Below the pieces are notes generated by a model. That model had not been told where the DNA came from, made no database searches, and was given only the letters and a program-made list of their open reading frames with translations. From Desulfovibrio sp. (GTDB lineage: Bacteria > Desulfobacterota > Desulfovibrionia > Desulfovibrionales > Desulfovibrionaceae), in NCBI RefSeq assembly GCF_034006445.1, contig NZ_JAVESS010000005.1, positions 107,144 through 171,143 on the forward strand: a stretch of DNA of 64,000 nucleotides, given 5' to 3'. Position 1 is the stretch's first letter; every line of letters starts with the position of its first letter. A program made the translations under genes and the position numbers. Shown piece after piece: positions 1 through 8,759 of this stretch.

Positions 1-349
1 CGGGCGTCTGGCTTGAGGGCACGACAATGACTTCGGGCTTGATTTCAGCGGGGGGAACAGGCGGCGTACGCAGAAAAAACCACCAGGCGGCCGCAGCCAG
101 AATGAGCAGCAAAACCGCAGCGCCAGCGATGATGAAGAGCTTTATGTTTTTTTTGGCGGCAGGAGGCGGCAATTGTTCGGCAGGGAGGTTTTTTGTCTCT
201 GCCACAGCCGGAGTATCGGCTCCCTCTTCTTTCAGAAAAGGGGCATCGTCAAGATCCAGGTCAACCTTGCGCACGGCCGGATCCGACCCCTGCGAAACCT
301 GCATCTCATCCCTGGCGGGAGCTTCTTTGACGTCAGTCTTGTTTGCCAC
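1..349 (-). CDS. FliL-like flagellar basal body-associated protein, 3' part outside window
   Basis: The N-terminal 116 residues of a membrane protein; the gene runs off the left edge. It opens with a polar cytoplasmic segment of about 60 residues rich in Glu/Asp/Pro, then one hydrophobic helix (about residues 68-90, core LFIIAGAAVLLLILAAAAWW), then the start of a Pro-rich periplasmic part. That layout, plus its place directly after cheY and fliA, fits FliL, which supports the stator at the flagellar motor. The start is GTG at 347-349, chosen because AGGAGT lies just upstream at 354-359; no ATG fits. A second FliL gene lies at 57114-57767. The diagnostic C-terminal domain is not visible, so the family call rests on topology and context. 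Confidence 0.6.
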   Translation of the reverse strand, partial: MANKTDVKEAPARDEMQVSQGSDPAVRKVDLDLDDAPFLKEEGADTPAVAETKNLPAEQLPPPAAKKNIKLFIIAGAAVLLLILAAAAWWFFLRTPPVPPAEIKPEVIVVPSSQTP

Positions 350-408
350 GCGGTACTCCTGGCAGCCGCTTTGGGGGCCGCCGCAGGCAGAAACTCCCTC
401 GTGCGATA

Positions 409-789
409 TCAGCCAAAGATTTTGTCTATCTTCTGCTTCATGGTGTCAGCGGTGAAGGGCTTGACGATATAGTTCGACACCTTGGCCTGCACGGCTTCAA
501 TGATGTTTTCCTGCTGGGCTTCTGCAGTGACCATGAGAAAGGGGATGTGGGCGAACTGCTCACTGGCGCGAACCTTGCGCAGCAGGTCGATGCCCGTCAT
601 GTTGGGCATGTTCCAGTCAGAAACGATGAAATCTATTTTTTCGCGGTTCAGCACTTCCCAGGCAGTGGTGCCGTCGTCAGCTTCCACTACGTTTTGAAAC
701 CCGATCTGGCGCAGGATGTTACGTACAATGCGACGCATGGTGGAAAAGTCATCAACCACAAGAACACGCATGTTAGGATTGTAAGGCAT
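409..789 (-). CDS. cheY: CheY-type single-domain chemotaxis response regulator
   Basis: A 126-residue stand-alone receiver domain. All phosphorylation-site residues are visible: acidic pair D13-D14 (VVDD), phospho-acceptor D58 (SDWNMP), T88 (MVTAEA) and K110 (VKPF), with Y107 as the switch aromatic. There is no output domain, so it should act by binding the flagellar switch (FliM/FliN) after phosphorylation by CheA. It lies between fliA and a fliL-like gene in the flhF-flhG-fliA-cheY order known from Desulfovibrio, about 70 bp downstream of fliA. The family call is firm; which CheA feeds it cannot be told here. Confidence 0.95.
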   Translation of the reverse strand: MPYNPNMRVLVVDDFSTMRRIVRNILRQIGFQNVVEADDGTTAWEVLNREKIDFIVSDWNMPNMTGIDLLRKVRASEQFAHIPFLMVTAEAQQENIIEAVQAKVSNYIVKPFTADTMKQKIDKIFG

Positions 790-859
790 GAATAAAACTC
801 CTTAACGCCTTCGGGCGCCGTCTGGGAGGGCAGGCCATGCCGCGCGTCCTCCGTAAGCA

Positions 860-1645
860 TTATGATATGTCAGCGCCCTCACCATAAAGGCTGATGAACT
901 CTTTGCGCAGACGGCTCAATGCCTGCGAGTGCAATTGTGAAACGCGACCTTCTGTGATGCCCATGACTTCAGCAGTTTCACGCATATTAAGCTCATCAGT
1001 ATAGTAGAGCGACAGTACCAGCTTTTCCCTTGGCGTCAAGCGCTCTATAAGCGGAGCAACCCGCTCCACAAGCTCACGAAAGGCCGTGTTGCGGTAGGGT
1101 TCGCCGCCGGGTTCCTGTCCATCACCTGCAAGCGTATCCTGAATGGAGTCCAATGACAGCCAAAGCTGGTTTTGCAGGGCTTCAAGCCCCTGACGCACAT
1201 CCCGCAACGCAAGCCCGGTAATATCTTGCAGTTCCTGTTCAGTGGCCTGCCGGCCGTGCTCGTGTTCGACCTTGCGCATGGCTTCGTCCAGCACGCGCAC
1301 CCGCTGCCGCAGTGAGCGCGGGAACCAGTCCAGCCTGCGTAGCTCGTCCAGCATGGCGCCACGGATGCGGCTTTCGGCGTAGGTTTCAAACCGTATGCCG
1401 AGCTGTGGGCGAAACTTGCCCAGGGCTTCCATAAGGCCCAACGTGCCGGAACTGATGAGTTCTCCAAGTTCTACGCTGCGGGGCAGCTTGGCCTTAAGGC
1501 GCAGAGCCAGAAAGCGTATCTTGGGCGCATAGTGGCGCACCACAGATTCCTGCTCGGCCGGAGAAAATTTTTCCCAGGCTGTGGCCCCGGTTTCTAGCGC
1601 TTCCCAGGGGCAGGGCATGTGCGCTTGGGCTGTGCTGGCTTTCAT
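860..1645 (-). CDS. fliA: Flagellar RNA polymerase sigma factor sigma-28 (FliA/WhiG family)
   Basis: 261 residues with the standard sigma-28 domains. Region 2 covers about residues 30-110 (GELISSGTLGLMEALGKF, then RFETYAESRIRGAMLDELR), region 3 about 115-170, and region 4 near 195-255 with the helix-turn-helix MRETAEVMGITEGRVSQLH. It directs polymerase to late flagellar and chemotaxis promoters; one such promoter is visible at 32206-32232 before the chemoreceptor gene. Start is the first ATG, with GGAAGGAC upstream. It is separated from flhG by a 574-bp gap that holds a dispersed repeat and a minisatellite, so fliA may have gained its own promoter. No anti-sigma gene (flgM) is seen nearby. 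Confidence 0.95.
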   Translation of the reverse strand: MKASTAQAHMPCPWEALETGATAWEKFSPAEQESVVRHYAPKIRFLALRLKAKLPRSVELGELISSGTLGLMEALGKFRPQLGIRFETYAESRIRGAMLDELRRLDWFPRSLRQRVRVLDEAMRKVEHEHGRQATEQELQDITGLALRDVRQGLEALQNQLWLSLDSIQDTLAGDGQEPGGEPYRNTAFRELVERVAPLIERLTPREKLVLSLYYTDELNMRETAEVMGITEGRVSQLHSQALSRLRKEFISLYGEGADIS

Positions 1646-1681
1646 GATGTTGTCCTTCCGGGATTTTCCGGTATTGCCTCT

Positions 1682-1813
1682 TCTAGAGCATTTTACACTT
1701 GAAATGCTCGCGTACGGCAGGCAAAAGCCCGCCTACTCGCATTTCGTGGCAAGGATTTTCAGAAAAATCCTTGCAGAGCATTTAACTCATTTCATTCGTA
1801 AACTGCTCTACCC
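1682..1813 (+). repeat. Dispersed element, family A, copy 1
   Basis: About 130 bp starting CTAGAGCATTTTACACTTG and ending AAACTGCTCTAC. Almost the same sequence occurs in reverse orientation at 19796-19922, and a diverged copy at 38286-38435. It contains two internal hairpins (AAATGCTCGCG..., and AAGGATTTTCAGAAAAATCCTT). The ends AGAGCA/TGCTCT form short terminal inverted repeats. Confidence 0.85.
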
Positions 1814-2031
1814 CGTGACACGTAGTGTGTCTGTTTACGCCGCTGTCCGCGCCCGCCAGGCTGGACAGGACGTGTTGATCCACGTCAGGGTTGATGGGGG
1901 GGCAGGCCGTCCGGCCCGCCAGCCTGCAGTCAGGGGCGGAATCCCGATCCGTTGCCTGTGGCAGCGCGGCGGCTGCGAGGGCAGGCCCTGGCCGGGAGGC
2001 GCAGTTCATTTGCTATCCGTTTGTGTCATTC

Positions 2032-2122
2032 TTCTGCGCTACACTTCTGCGCGATACTTCTGCGCTACACTTCTGCGCGATACTTCTGCGCTCTGCTTCT
2101 GCACGACACTTCTGCACGATAC
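2032..2122. repeat. 13-bp minisatellite, about 7 units
   Basis: Seven head-to-tail units of the type TTCTGCGCTACAC / TTCTGCGCGATAC. The first four alternate so the true period is 26 bp; the last three have drifted (TTCTGCACGATAC). It lies in the gap between flhG and fliA and is not in a credible gene. Confidence 0.9.
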
Positions 2123-2219
2123 TTTTGCGCCATCCACAAGCACGGGTTTCTTTGCGCGGTCATGTGCCAGGGCGGCGTCTTCAGCTTTTGAGCAGGCAGT
2201 ATCTCAAAGGCGCCATGCT

Positions 2220-3032
2220 CTAGCGGAACAGCAGCTTTTTCCAGAAGAACTTGATGTTGCCGTCAAGATTTTCCGGTACTTCCCATTGCGTGATGTTGTG
2301 CGCCAGATCCATGACAGCGCGTGCCGCCGGGCCTTGCGGTTCACTCACGCAGAAAGGCAGCTGCTGCACCACGGCCTTGCGCACGCCCGTATCACGCGGA
2401 ATCACGCCCACAAGCTCCAGCGAAACGCCGCTCAAAAAGTGATCGCAGGCCTGATGCAGACGCACGAACATTTCCTTGGCGGTTTTCTGATCAGGGGCCA
2501 TGTTCACGCACACCCTGAAGCGCTCCACGCCGTGATTGGTCTTGAGCACCTTGATAAGGGCGTAGGCGTCTGTCAGCGATGTGGGTTCCGGGGTGAGCAC
2601 CACCAGGCGTTCCTGGGCGGCCATGTTGAAATACAGCACATTGTCGCTGATGCCTGCGCCGGTATCCACTATGAGATAATCAAGATCATCCTCAAGTTCG
2701 TCCACGGCGTCCAGCAGTTCCAGTTTCTGCCCGGTGGAAAGGGTGAGCATTTCGCTCATGCCGGAAGAAGCGGGCAAAATGGAGAAGCCGTAGGGTGTGG
2801 GAAAGAGAATGTCCCCCACGCTGGCCCCTTCATGAAACAGATGGAAAATGTTTTTCTGCGGGGTCAGGCCAAGAACAACGTCAACATTGGCAAGGCCCAG
2901 GTCGGCATCAATGAGCACCACTTGTTTGCCCAGTTGCGCAAGGCATATGGCCAGATTGACCGAAATATTGGTCTTGCCCACGCCGCCCTTGCCGGAAGTG
3001 ACGGAAAATACCAGAGGAAAAGTGCCGCTCAT
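2220..3032 (-). CDS. flhG: FlhG (MinD/ParA-like ATPase, flagellar number control)
   Basis: 270 residues of the MinD/ParA P-loop family. The deviant Walker A is near the N-terminus (SGKGGVGKTNISVNLA), followed by IDADLGLANVD and the Walker B-like LIVDTGAG. FlhG works with FlhF to set flagellar number and position; it binds FliM/FliN and the membrane. It lies 28 bp downstream of flhF, the usual pairing. I chose ATG at 3030-3032 because GCGGAG lies 7 bp upstream; an ATG at 3045-3047 would add five residues but has no good ribosome binding site. The stop codon TAG is part of a GCTCTAG sequence like that ending the dispersed repeats. Confidence 0.92.
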   Translation of the reverse strand: MSGTFPLVFSVTSGKGGVGKTNISVNLAICLAQLGKQVVLIDADLGLANVDVVLGLTPQKNIFHLFHEGASVGDILFPTPYGFSILPASSGMSEMLTLSTGQKLELLDAVDELEDDLDYLIVDTGAGISDNVLYFNMAAQERLVVLTPEPTSLTDAYALIKVLKTNHGVERFRVCVNMAPDQKTAKEMFVRLHQACDHFLSGVSLELVGVIPRDTGVRKAVVQQLPFCVSEPQGPAARAVMDLAHNITQWEVPENLDGNIKFFWKKLLFR

Positions 3033-3060
3033 CAGTGTGCTCCGCATCGTTATGGCCGGG

Positions 3061-4107
3061 CTAGGCCGCCTGGCCGGGAAGTTGCCTTTTAAAAATCAGT
3101 CGCCAGACCAGCGGTTCGGTGGCTGGAGAAAGGCTTTCTTTGAGTTCTGCGCCGTATGAGAGTGCCGATACGGGCAAACCTGCGGCCCACGCAACGTTGA
3201 CTATACTACCAAAGCTCACAGCTTCGTCCAGCTTTGTCCATACCAGCGACCCCGGCCCGTCGCTCTTGTAGCGTTTCAAAAAAGCCTGGGTCTGCATGGC
3301 GTCGCAGTATGGAGAAAGTGTCAAATGGGTGGCGGCCGCAACATCGGCCAGGCCCATTTCTTCCCGCCACTGGGCGAGAGTGGTGGACCGATCAAGCCCC
3401 GGCACATCCACAAAAACCAGATCCGCTTCGGCGGTGGCGCGCAGGGCGGCTTCCATTCCGGCCTTGTCGGGTGCTTCGAGATAGCTGAAATTGGAAAGTT
3501 CGGCCCAGTGGCGCAGGATGAGCCGTCCGCTGCCGCGCAGGCAATCCGCGTTGATAAAGGCAATGCGCGCTTCTGGGCGGGCCTTGCGCCAATGCAGGGC
3601 AAAGCGCAGGGCCGAGGTGGTTTTGCCAAAGCCAAAGGGCCCTGCCATAAGGTGCAGGCGTTGATCCCAGCCTGCCGGGCCCCAGCCTTTGACAGGAACC
3701 ATGCCGCACAGGCATTCCAGAACGGAGGCTCCGGGCTGGGATATGAGGCGCTGATAGAGATCCACGGCCACAGCGTCAGAAATGCCTTCGCGCTGCAAAT
3801 ACTCGAGGGCGATACGCTGACGGGGCGTAAGACGCTCAAGCTGAATGGCGGGCTTCATGAGAGCAAAAATCTGGTTTTTGATCTGCTGCCATTCCTTGTG
3901 CCATTCCCCCCATGCACCGGGAACTACGCCAGCAGGCGCGGTATTGTCTGCCTGGGGGCGCTCCATGCCTGCCGTGATCTCGTGACAGACAGCACCGTTT
4001 TTGCGGTAGGTGCGGTTGCCCAGGATTACGGCGTCGGGCCCCATTTCAGCCTTGATTCTTGCCAGAATCTCCTGCGATGTGGCGCCAGTGAACGTCTTTA
4101 CCTGCAT
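3061..4107 (-). CDS. flhF: FlhF, SRP-type GTPase for flagellar placement
   Basis: 348 residues: an N-terminal basic/variable domain (MQVKTFTGATSQEILARIK), then an SRP-family NG domain with P-loop GPFGFGKTTSALRFA, DVPGLDRS (G3) and TKLDEA (G4). FlhF marks the pole where the flagellum is built and recruits early export components. Start: the ATG at 4105-4107 lies six bases after AAAGGA; the ATG six bases earlier (4111-4113) touches that site and is less likely. A sigma-54-type promoter is at 4188-4203. In related genomes flhA usually sits directly upstream; here a divergently oriented regulator gene (4480-5163) separates them. Confidence 0.93.
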   Translation of the reverse strand: MQVKTFTGATSQEILARIKAEMGPDAVILGNRTYRKNGAVCHEITAGMERPQADNTAPAGVVPGAWGEWHKEWQQIKNQIFALMKPAIQLERLTPRQRIALEYLQREGISDAVAVDLYQRLISQPGASVLECLCGMVPVKGWGPAGWDQRLHLMAGPFGFGKTTSALRFALHWRKARPEARIAFINADCLRGSGRLILRHWAELSNFSYLEAPDKAGMEAALRATAEADLVFVDVPGLDRSTTLAQWREEMGLADVAAATHLTLSPYCDAMQTQAFLKRYKSDGPGSLVWTKLDEAVSFGSIVNVAWAAGLPVSALSYGAELKESLSPATEPLVWRLIFKRQLPGQAA

Positions 4108-4187
4108 GGCCATTCCTTTGACTGACGGCGGTTGGGCCGCCCGTTATTGCCTTTTTACGCCGTTTGTTTGACGGCTCTCTGGATAAA

Positions 4188-4203
4188 TGCAAATTAGGGG
4201 CCA
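4188..4203 (-). promoter_or_regulatory. Sigma-54 promoter of flhF-flhG-fliA-cheY
   Basis: On the minus strand TGGCCCCTAATTTGCA, which fits the -24/-12 consensus TGGCACgNNNNTTGCW with GG and GC exactly 12 positions apart. Transcription should start near 4177, about 70 bp before flhF. Needs a NtrC-type activator; none is in the window. Confidence 0.65.
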
Positions 4204-4479
4204 ACCTGACTGCCGCCTTGTGCCGTTTTTTCGGCTGCTTGCAGCAAGAATTTCATGGTTGCGCCCTATGGCTAGGCAAAGCACGTGTTTTGGGATATAG
4301 TTTAGCTGCCTCAAGGGCAAGTCAGGGTATTCCTGTCCCTGTGTGGCCATCGCACAGGCCTTCCAAATCGAGCCGGCTCCCGGCCCTGTCTCTGCGCCAG
4401 TCCATATGTCTGACACTCTCCCAGAGCCATTAGGCGGCCGCGCCTTTCCTATTCCATTTCTTCCTCCCGGGGAAATCTC
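4204..4479. other. Divergent intergenic region flhF / Crp-like gene
   Basis: The rest of the 372-bp gap between flhF and the regulator gene. Apart from the flhF promoter I see no repeat, RNA or small gene. It must hold the promoter of the regulator, but no clear -35/-10 pair stands out. Confidence 0.5.
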
Positions 4480-5163
4480 ATGTCTTTTGCCGAATTGGTA
4501 AACCAAAATGAATGCTGGAAGAATGTTTCCAGCGAGGAACCTCGACTGTACCCCAAGGGCAGTACCTTCCCAGACGACTATATGTATGTTCTTGTCAGCG
4601 GCAGGCTGCGCCTGACGGCGCTCTCCGCCAATGGCGGAGAAAAGATCATATGGTATCTTGGCGAGGGGTGCTGCTTTAATGAAAAAATTCTGTTTTTCAG
4701 TGGGCACGACAATGTGCCATTGTCGTTGAATACTGCCGACTTTCAGTACGAAGCTGTGGAAAACTGCTATGTGCAGCGGTTTTCCATGGATGAGTTGCAG
4801 CGTATTGGCAAGGCGCGACCCGACCTTTTGCTCAATCTTTGCCAGAGCTACAGCGTCAAGGTGGCGCTTCTGGCGCAGCAGGTGGTTTCATTGAGCGTTG
4901 AGTCGCACCTTACGCGAGTGTGCAAATTTCTGGCAGAGCGGATCATACCCGGCTCCAATCCCTTGCGAGCCAAACGTGATATGCCGCTTTTTGAAATGGC
5001 GGATTTGCTCGGCATGCACCGCATCACGCTGTACAAGGCCATGCGCGAGGCCCAGTCTCGCGGGCTGCTGAGTTTTGATAAAAACAGCGATGAGATAGTG
5101 ATTCTTCAGCCGAAAACGTTTTTTTATGAAGCGCACGGCCACGTGCCGAACGTCAAATACTGA
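4480..5163 (+). CDS. Crp/Fnr-family transcriptional regulator
   Basis: 227 residues: an N-terminal cyclic-nucleotide-binding fold (about 15-125, LVSGRLRLTALSANGGEKIIWYLGEG) and a C-terminal winged helix (about 150-215) with recognition segment MADLLGMHRITLYKAMREA. It lacks the Fnr iron-sulfur cysteine pattern and the full cAMP-binding RxS motif, so the ligand is unknown; family members in sulfate reducers respond to redox or nitrosative signals. It is on the strand opposite to the flagellar genes and interrupts flhA-flhF. Directly downstream are a duplicated 21-bp sequence, a hairpin and a dispersed element, which suggests an inserted module. Start ATG follows GGGGAAATCTC. Confidence 0.85.
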   Translation: MSFAELVNQNECWKNVSSEEPRLYPKGSTFPDDYMYVLVSGRLRLTALSANGGEKIIWYLGEGCCFNEKILFFSGHDNVPLSLNTADFQYEAVENCYVQRFSMDELQRIGKARPDLLLNLCQSYSVKVALLAQQVVSLSVESHLTRVCKFLAERIIPGSNPLRAKRDMPLFEMADLLGMHRITLYKAMREAQSRGLLSFDKNSDEIVILQPKTFFYEAHGHVPNVKY

Positions 5164-5239
5164 CAAAAGATCCGAAAATACCGACAAAAGATCCGACCGT
5201 GTCCTTCTGCCGAAAAGCGCATTTTTCGGCAAAAGGACA
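5155..5239 (+). terminator. Direct repeat and strong hairpin after the Crp-like gene
   Basis: Two copies of AAATACYGACAAAAGATCCGA overlap the end of the gene (5155-5197). Then TGTCCTTCTGCCGAAAA (5200-5216) pairs with TTTTCGGCAAAAGGACA (5223-5239), 16 of 17 positions. No T-run follows, so termination is possible but not certain. Confidence 0.5.
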
Positions 5240-5274
5240 CATGTACCTATAAGGCATTTCATTGTGCAACATGC

Positions 5275-5406
5275 GCTGCTCCGGCGCGTACCTGCACAAG
5301 TGCATAGCGGTGCTGTCTTCGCGGCAGCCGTTACCCGCAGGGCTTGCGCCTCTGCGGCGGGCGTCTGCTCACGCAGCCGCCAGAGAAATTTCAAAGTGAA
5401 ATTGCC
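5275..5406 (+). repeat. Dispersed element, family C, copy in flhA-regulator gap
   Basis: Carries the family C signature: GCTGTCTTCGC... , GCGGCGGGCGTCTGCTC, GCAGCCGCCAGAG and a closing AATTTCAAAGTGAAATT hairpin. Related copies at 29765-29925 (most similar), 25755-25822, 10505-10620, 19923-19990 and 37975-38156. Confidence 0.75.
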
Positions 5407-5409
5407 CAA

Positions 5410-5444
5410 AAAAAGCTGAAAGCCTTGCAGGCTCTCAGCTTTTT
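5410..5444. terminator. Bidirectional terminator between the regulator gene and flhA
   Basis: AAAAAGCTGAAAGCC (5410-5424) pairs with GGCTCTCAGCTTTTT (5430-5444) with one mismatch and a 5-nt loop. T-runs follow on both strands, fitting convergent genes. Confidence 0.85.
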
Positions 5445-5468
5445 GTTTGTCATAGTGCAAAGCGGTAT

Positions 5469-7568
5469 TTATTCGGCCGCTACGCTGCCCACTGCCTGCA
5501 GGCGGATGTCCGGCGGAATTTCAGCCTGTGAAATCACGGCCACCGAGGGCAGAAAGCGGGTGACCAGCTGGGCCAGGTGCGGGCGTATGATGGGATTGAC
5601 CAGCAGCACGGGCTGACCGTCGGTACTGACGGCATTTTCCACAGAGGCGCTGATGTTCTGCACAAGCCGCTGGGCCGCCGCCGGATTGAGCGAAAGAAAG
5701 GTCGCGCCCGTATCGGCCTGGCGCACGCCTTCCTGCACCATGCGCTCGGCATTGGGGGCCAGGGTGAGCACCGGCAGGGTGCCCTGGCTGTCCAGATAGG
5801 GCCGCACGATGGAGCGGGCCAGCTTTTCGCGTACATATTCAGCCAGTATTTCGGGGTTTTTGATGCCCGCGCCAAAGTCGCCCAGGGTTTCCACAATGGT
5901 GAGCATGTCGCGTATGCCCACATTTTCGCGCACCAGAAGTTGCAGCACCTTTTGCACCGTGCCAAGGGGCAGCACGTTGGGCACAAGGTCTTCCACGGCC
6001 TTGGGCGAATGCTTGGCCACGGTGTCCAGCAGGCCCTGCACGGCCTGACGGTCGAGAAAATCGGACAGATGGCGCTTGAACACTTCCGTCAGATGGGTGG
6101 CGATGACCGTGGCCGGGTCCACCACAGTGTAGCCGGCCAGCATGGCTTCTTCGCGCTGGCTGTCCGGTATCCAGAGGGCGGGCAGGTTAAAGGCCGGTTC
6201 GCGGGTTTCTATGCCGCTGATCTTGGTGGTCACGTTGCCGGGGTCCATGGCCAGAAAGTGGTCAACAAGGATTTCCGCCGAAGCCACCTGATTGCCCTTG
6301 ATGAGCAGGGAATACTGGCCAGGCTTGAGTTGCAGGTTGTCACGCAGGTGCAGCGAGGGGATGACCACGCCCATGTCCAGGGCGAACTGTCGACGGATGG
6401 AGCGTATGCGCGCCAGCAGGTTGCCGCTCTGCTCCTCGTCCACCAGAGGAATGAGGCCGTAGCCCACTTCAAGCTCCAGCGTGTCCAGCGGCAGGAGGGC
6501 CTGCACTTCTTCGGGGGTGTCGGCTGTGCCGGAACCGGCCGCAGCCTTCTTTTCTTTCTTTTCTCTGGCCTGGTCGTCGGCTTCGTTTTTGTCCGTGAGG
6601 CGGGCCACCGTGAAAATAAGCGCGGAGATGACCAGAAAGGGCAGGGTGGGCAGGCCGGGAACAAGGGCAAAAAGCAGCAGCACGGCCGAGACCATCCTGA
6701 GCGCCCGGCTGTTGAAGGTGAGCTGCGCCAGAAATTCTTCGCCCATCTTGGCTTCGGAAGCGGCGCGCGACACCAGCAGGCCCGTGCCCGTGGACACGAT
6801 GATGGAGGGAATGGTGGAAACCAGTCCGTCACCGATGGTCAGCAGGGAATAGGTGGTGAGGGCGGTGTTCCAGTCCATATCCTTCTGCACCATGCCAATG
6901 ATGATGCCGCCGACGATATTGACCAGGGTAATGAACATGCCTGCGTTCACGTCCCCTGAAACGAATTTGCACGCACCGTCCATGGCGCCGTAAAAGTCGG
7001 CTTCCTTGCGCAGGCCGTTACGGCGGGCCGTGGCCTGTTCTTCGTCTATGAGTCCGGCGTTGAGGTCGGCCTCGATGGCCATCTGTTTGCCGGGCATGGC
7101 GTCCAGGGTAAAGCGCGCGGCCACTTCGGCGATGCGCGTGGTACCTGCCGTGATGACCACCTTGTTGAGAATGAACAGGATCATGAATATGACCGCGCCC
7201 ACAACGTAGCTGCCGCCCACGACGAACTCGCCGAACGCGCGGATGACCGAGCCTGCCGCGTCCACGCCCATGTCGCCGTTGAGCAGGATAAGACGGGTGG
7301 CGGCCACGTTGAGCGACAGCCGCAGCAATGTCGTCACCAGCAGCAGGGAAGGAAAGATGGTGAACTCCAGCGGGGAGGTCATGAACATGGTGGTGATGAG
7401 CACCAGCAGGGCTATGGAGATGCTCACGCAGAGCATGATGTCCAGAAAGAAGGTGGGCAGGGGCACCAGCATGACAAAAAGGATGATGACCACGCCAGCG
7501 GCCAGCATGATTTCGCCATGCTTGGAAAACCTGCTGTAATCCATCTTCGGTAAGCTTGCAGCAGCCAT
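5469..7568 (-). CDS. flhA: FlhA, flagellar type III export gate
   Basis: 699 residues, normal family length. The first ~330 residues carry about eight membrane helices (for example MLAAGVVIILFVMLVPLP) and the FHIPEP-type loop region (LLRLSLNVAATRLIL, then DAMPGKQMAIEADLNAGLIDE, a family hallmark). The C-terminal ~340 residues form the cytoplasmic ring that receives export substrates and chaperones. It uses proton motive force with FlhB/FliPQR to export flagellar subunits. Start ATG is preceded by GAGGTG. It lies 51 bp after flhB and shares its sigma-54 promoter at 8760-8775. fliR is not present next to it. Confidence 0.97.
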   Translation of the reverse strand: MAAASLPKMDYSRFSKHGEIMLAAGVVIILFVMLVPLPTFFLDIMLCVSISIALLVLITTMFMTSPLEFTIFPSLLLVTTLLRLSLNVAATRLILLNGDMGVDAAGSVIRAFGEFVVGGSYVVGAVIFMILFILNKVVITAGTTRIAEVAARFTLDAMPGKQMAIEADLNAGLIDEEQATARRNGLRKEADFYGAMDGACKFVSGDVNAGMFITLVNIVGGIIIGMVQKDMDWNTALTTYSLLTIGDGLVSTIPSIIVSTGTGLLVSRAASEAKMGEEFLAQLTFNSRALRMVSAVLLLFALVPGLPTLPFLVISALIFTVARLTDKNEADDQAREKKEKKAAAGSGTADTPEEVQALLPLDTLELEVGYGLIPLVDEEQSGNLLARIRSIRRQFALDMGVVIPSLHLRDNLQLKPGQYSLLIKGNQVASAEILVDHFLAMDPGNVTTKISGIETREPAFNLPALWIPDSQREEAMLAGYTVVDPATVIATHLTEVFKRHLSDFLDRQAVQGLLDTVAKHSPKAVEDLVPNVLPLGTVQKVLQLLVRENVGIRDMLTIVETLGDFGAGIKNPEILAEYVREKLARSIVRPYLDSQGTLPVLTLAPNAERMVQEGVRQADTGATFLSLNPAAAQRLVQNISASVENAVSTDGQPVLLVNPIIRPHLAQLVTRFLPSVAVISQAEIPPDIRLQAVGSVAAE

Positions 7569-7619
7569 TTTTCTGACACCTCGCTTCTGCGCCGCAACAC
7601 TTTGCGCGCGCCGGAAAAA

Positions 7620-8699
7620 CTATGAATTATGCACTCTTGGCCTGAGCTTCCAGATGGCGGCCAATACGGTGGCCACAGCTTTGTACAGCTCTTCGGGGAT
7701 CATGTCGCCCACCTCGGCTGATTTATACAAAGCCCGTGCCAGAGGCACATTCTCGCGGATGGGCACCTTGTTTTCGCGGGCGACCTGCTTGATTTTTTCA
7801 GCCAGGTGATCCGCGCCCATGGCCACAACCACCGGGGCCGGGGCCTCTGCGGTGTTGTAGCGCAGGGCCACGGCTATATGCGTGGGGTTGGTGATGACAA
7901 CGTCGGCCTTGGGCACGTCCTGCAACATGCGTCTGCTCATGGCCTCCATCATCTTTTTGCGCTGCTGGCTCTTGACCTTGGGGTCGCCGTCCGCCTGCTT
8001 CTGTTCGTCCTTTACCTCGTCCTTGGTCATCTTCATGTTTTCTTTGTAGGCGTAGCGCGACTGCCACACGTCAAAAGCGGCAATGATAAGGATGGGGATA
8101 AGGGCATAGCTGGCCAGCTTGAAGGCCATCTTCAGCATGTATATGGCCACGCCTTCGGTGGTGGAATAATACATGGGAAGGAAGTTTTCGTATTCCTTGT
8201 AGATGATCCAGGCGGGAATGACGGACAGGATAATGGAAAACATCAGGCTTTTTATGGTGCGCAATATCGTTTGGGGCGAAAACAGCATCTGTTTGATGCC
8301 CTTGAAGATATTGAAGCGCTGCATCTTGGGCTTGAACACCTTGGTGGTCCACAGCTTGCCCACCTGAAGGCGTTGGGCCAGCATGCTCAGAAAGGCCAGC
8401 GTGAGCAGCACGGGCATGGTGATTTTGCACACCTCCACCATGAGGTCCAGCGTCAGGCTGTAGACATTTTCGGGGTTGGGGTCGAACTCCCAGGCGTGGC
8501 TCAAAAAATGGCGGAAGATGTTTTTTATTTCTTCACTCATGGGGCCTATCCATGCATAAAGAATGGACATGCCGCCAAGCAGGCTCACAGCCTTGCCAAG
8601 TTCCTGCGATTTGGGAACATTGCCCTCGGCGCGCTGTTTGCTGACGCGCTTTGGGGTGGCTTTTTCTGTTTTGCTGGGGTCTTTCTGCGTGCCGAACAT
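7620..8699 (-). CDS. flhB: FlhB, export gate substrate-specificity switch
   Basis: 359 residues: basic N-terminus, four membrane helices between about residues 30 and 215, and a cytoplasmic C-domain with the self-cleaving NPTH motif at residues 271-274. Cleavage between N and P switches export from hook/rod to filament subunits. It is the first gene of the flhB-flhA unit, with a sigma-54 promoter 50 bp upstream. In related bacteria fliR precedes flhB; here a divergent MFS gene is found instead and no fliR exists in the window. Confidence 0.97.
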   Translation of the reverse strand: MFGTQKDPSKTEKATPKRVSKQRAEGNVPKSQELGKAVSLLGGMSILYAWIGPMSEEIKNIFRHFLSHAWEFDPNPENVYSLTLDLMVEVCKITMPVLLTLAFLSMLAQRLQVGKLWTTKVFKPKMQRFNIFKGIKQMLFSPQTILRTIKSLMFSIILSVIPAWIIYKEYENFLPMYYSTTEGVAIYMLKMAFKLASYALIPILIIAAFDVWQSRYAYKENMKMTKDEVKDEQKQADGDPKVKSQQRKKMMEAMSRRMLQDVPKADVVITNPTHIAVALRYNTAEAPAPVVVAMGADHLAEKIKQVARENKVPIRENVPLARALYKSAEVGDMIPEELYKAVATVLAAIWKLRPRVHNS

Positions 8700-8759
8700 G
8701 CCGTATCCGCCGTCGTTTTATTGGCGCGGTTCCGGGCAGGGGCCGCGCCACATGCACTG

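Larger units (their letters stand above)
1646..2219. other. Gene-free stretch between fliA and flhG
   Basis: 574 bp with no credible gene. It holds a family A dispersed element (1682-1813), a GC-rich stretch of about 220 bp without recognisable features, and a 13-bp minisatellite (2032-2122). Open frames crossing it are made of the repeats. Confidence 0.7.

Noticed and set aside
5577..6959. Long plus-strand frame opposite flhA
   Set aside because: Antisense shadow of flhA; composition (His, Gly, Gln) and lack of motifs give it away.
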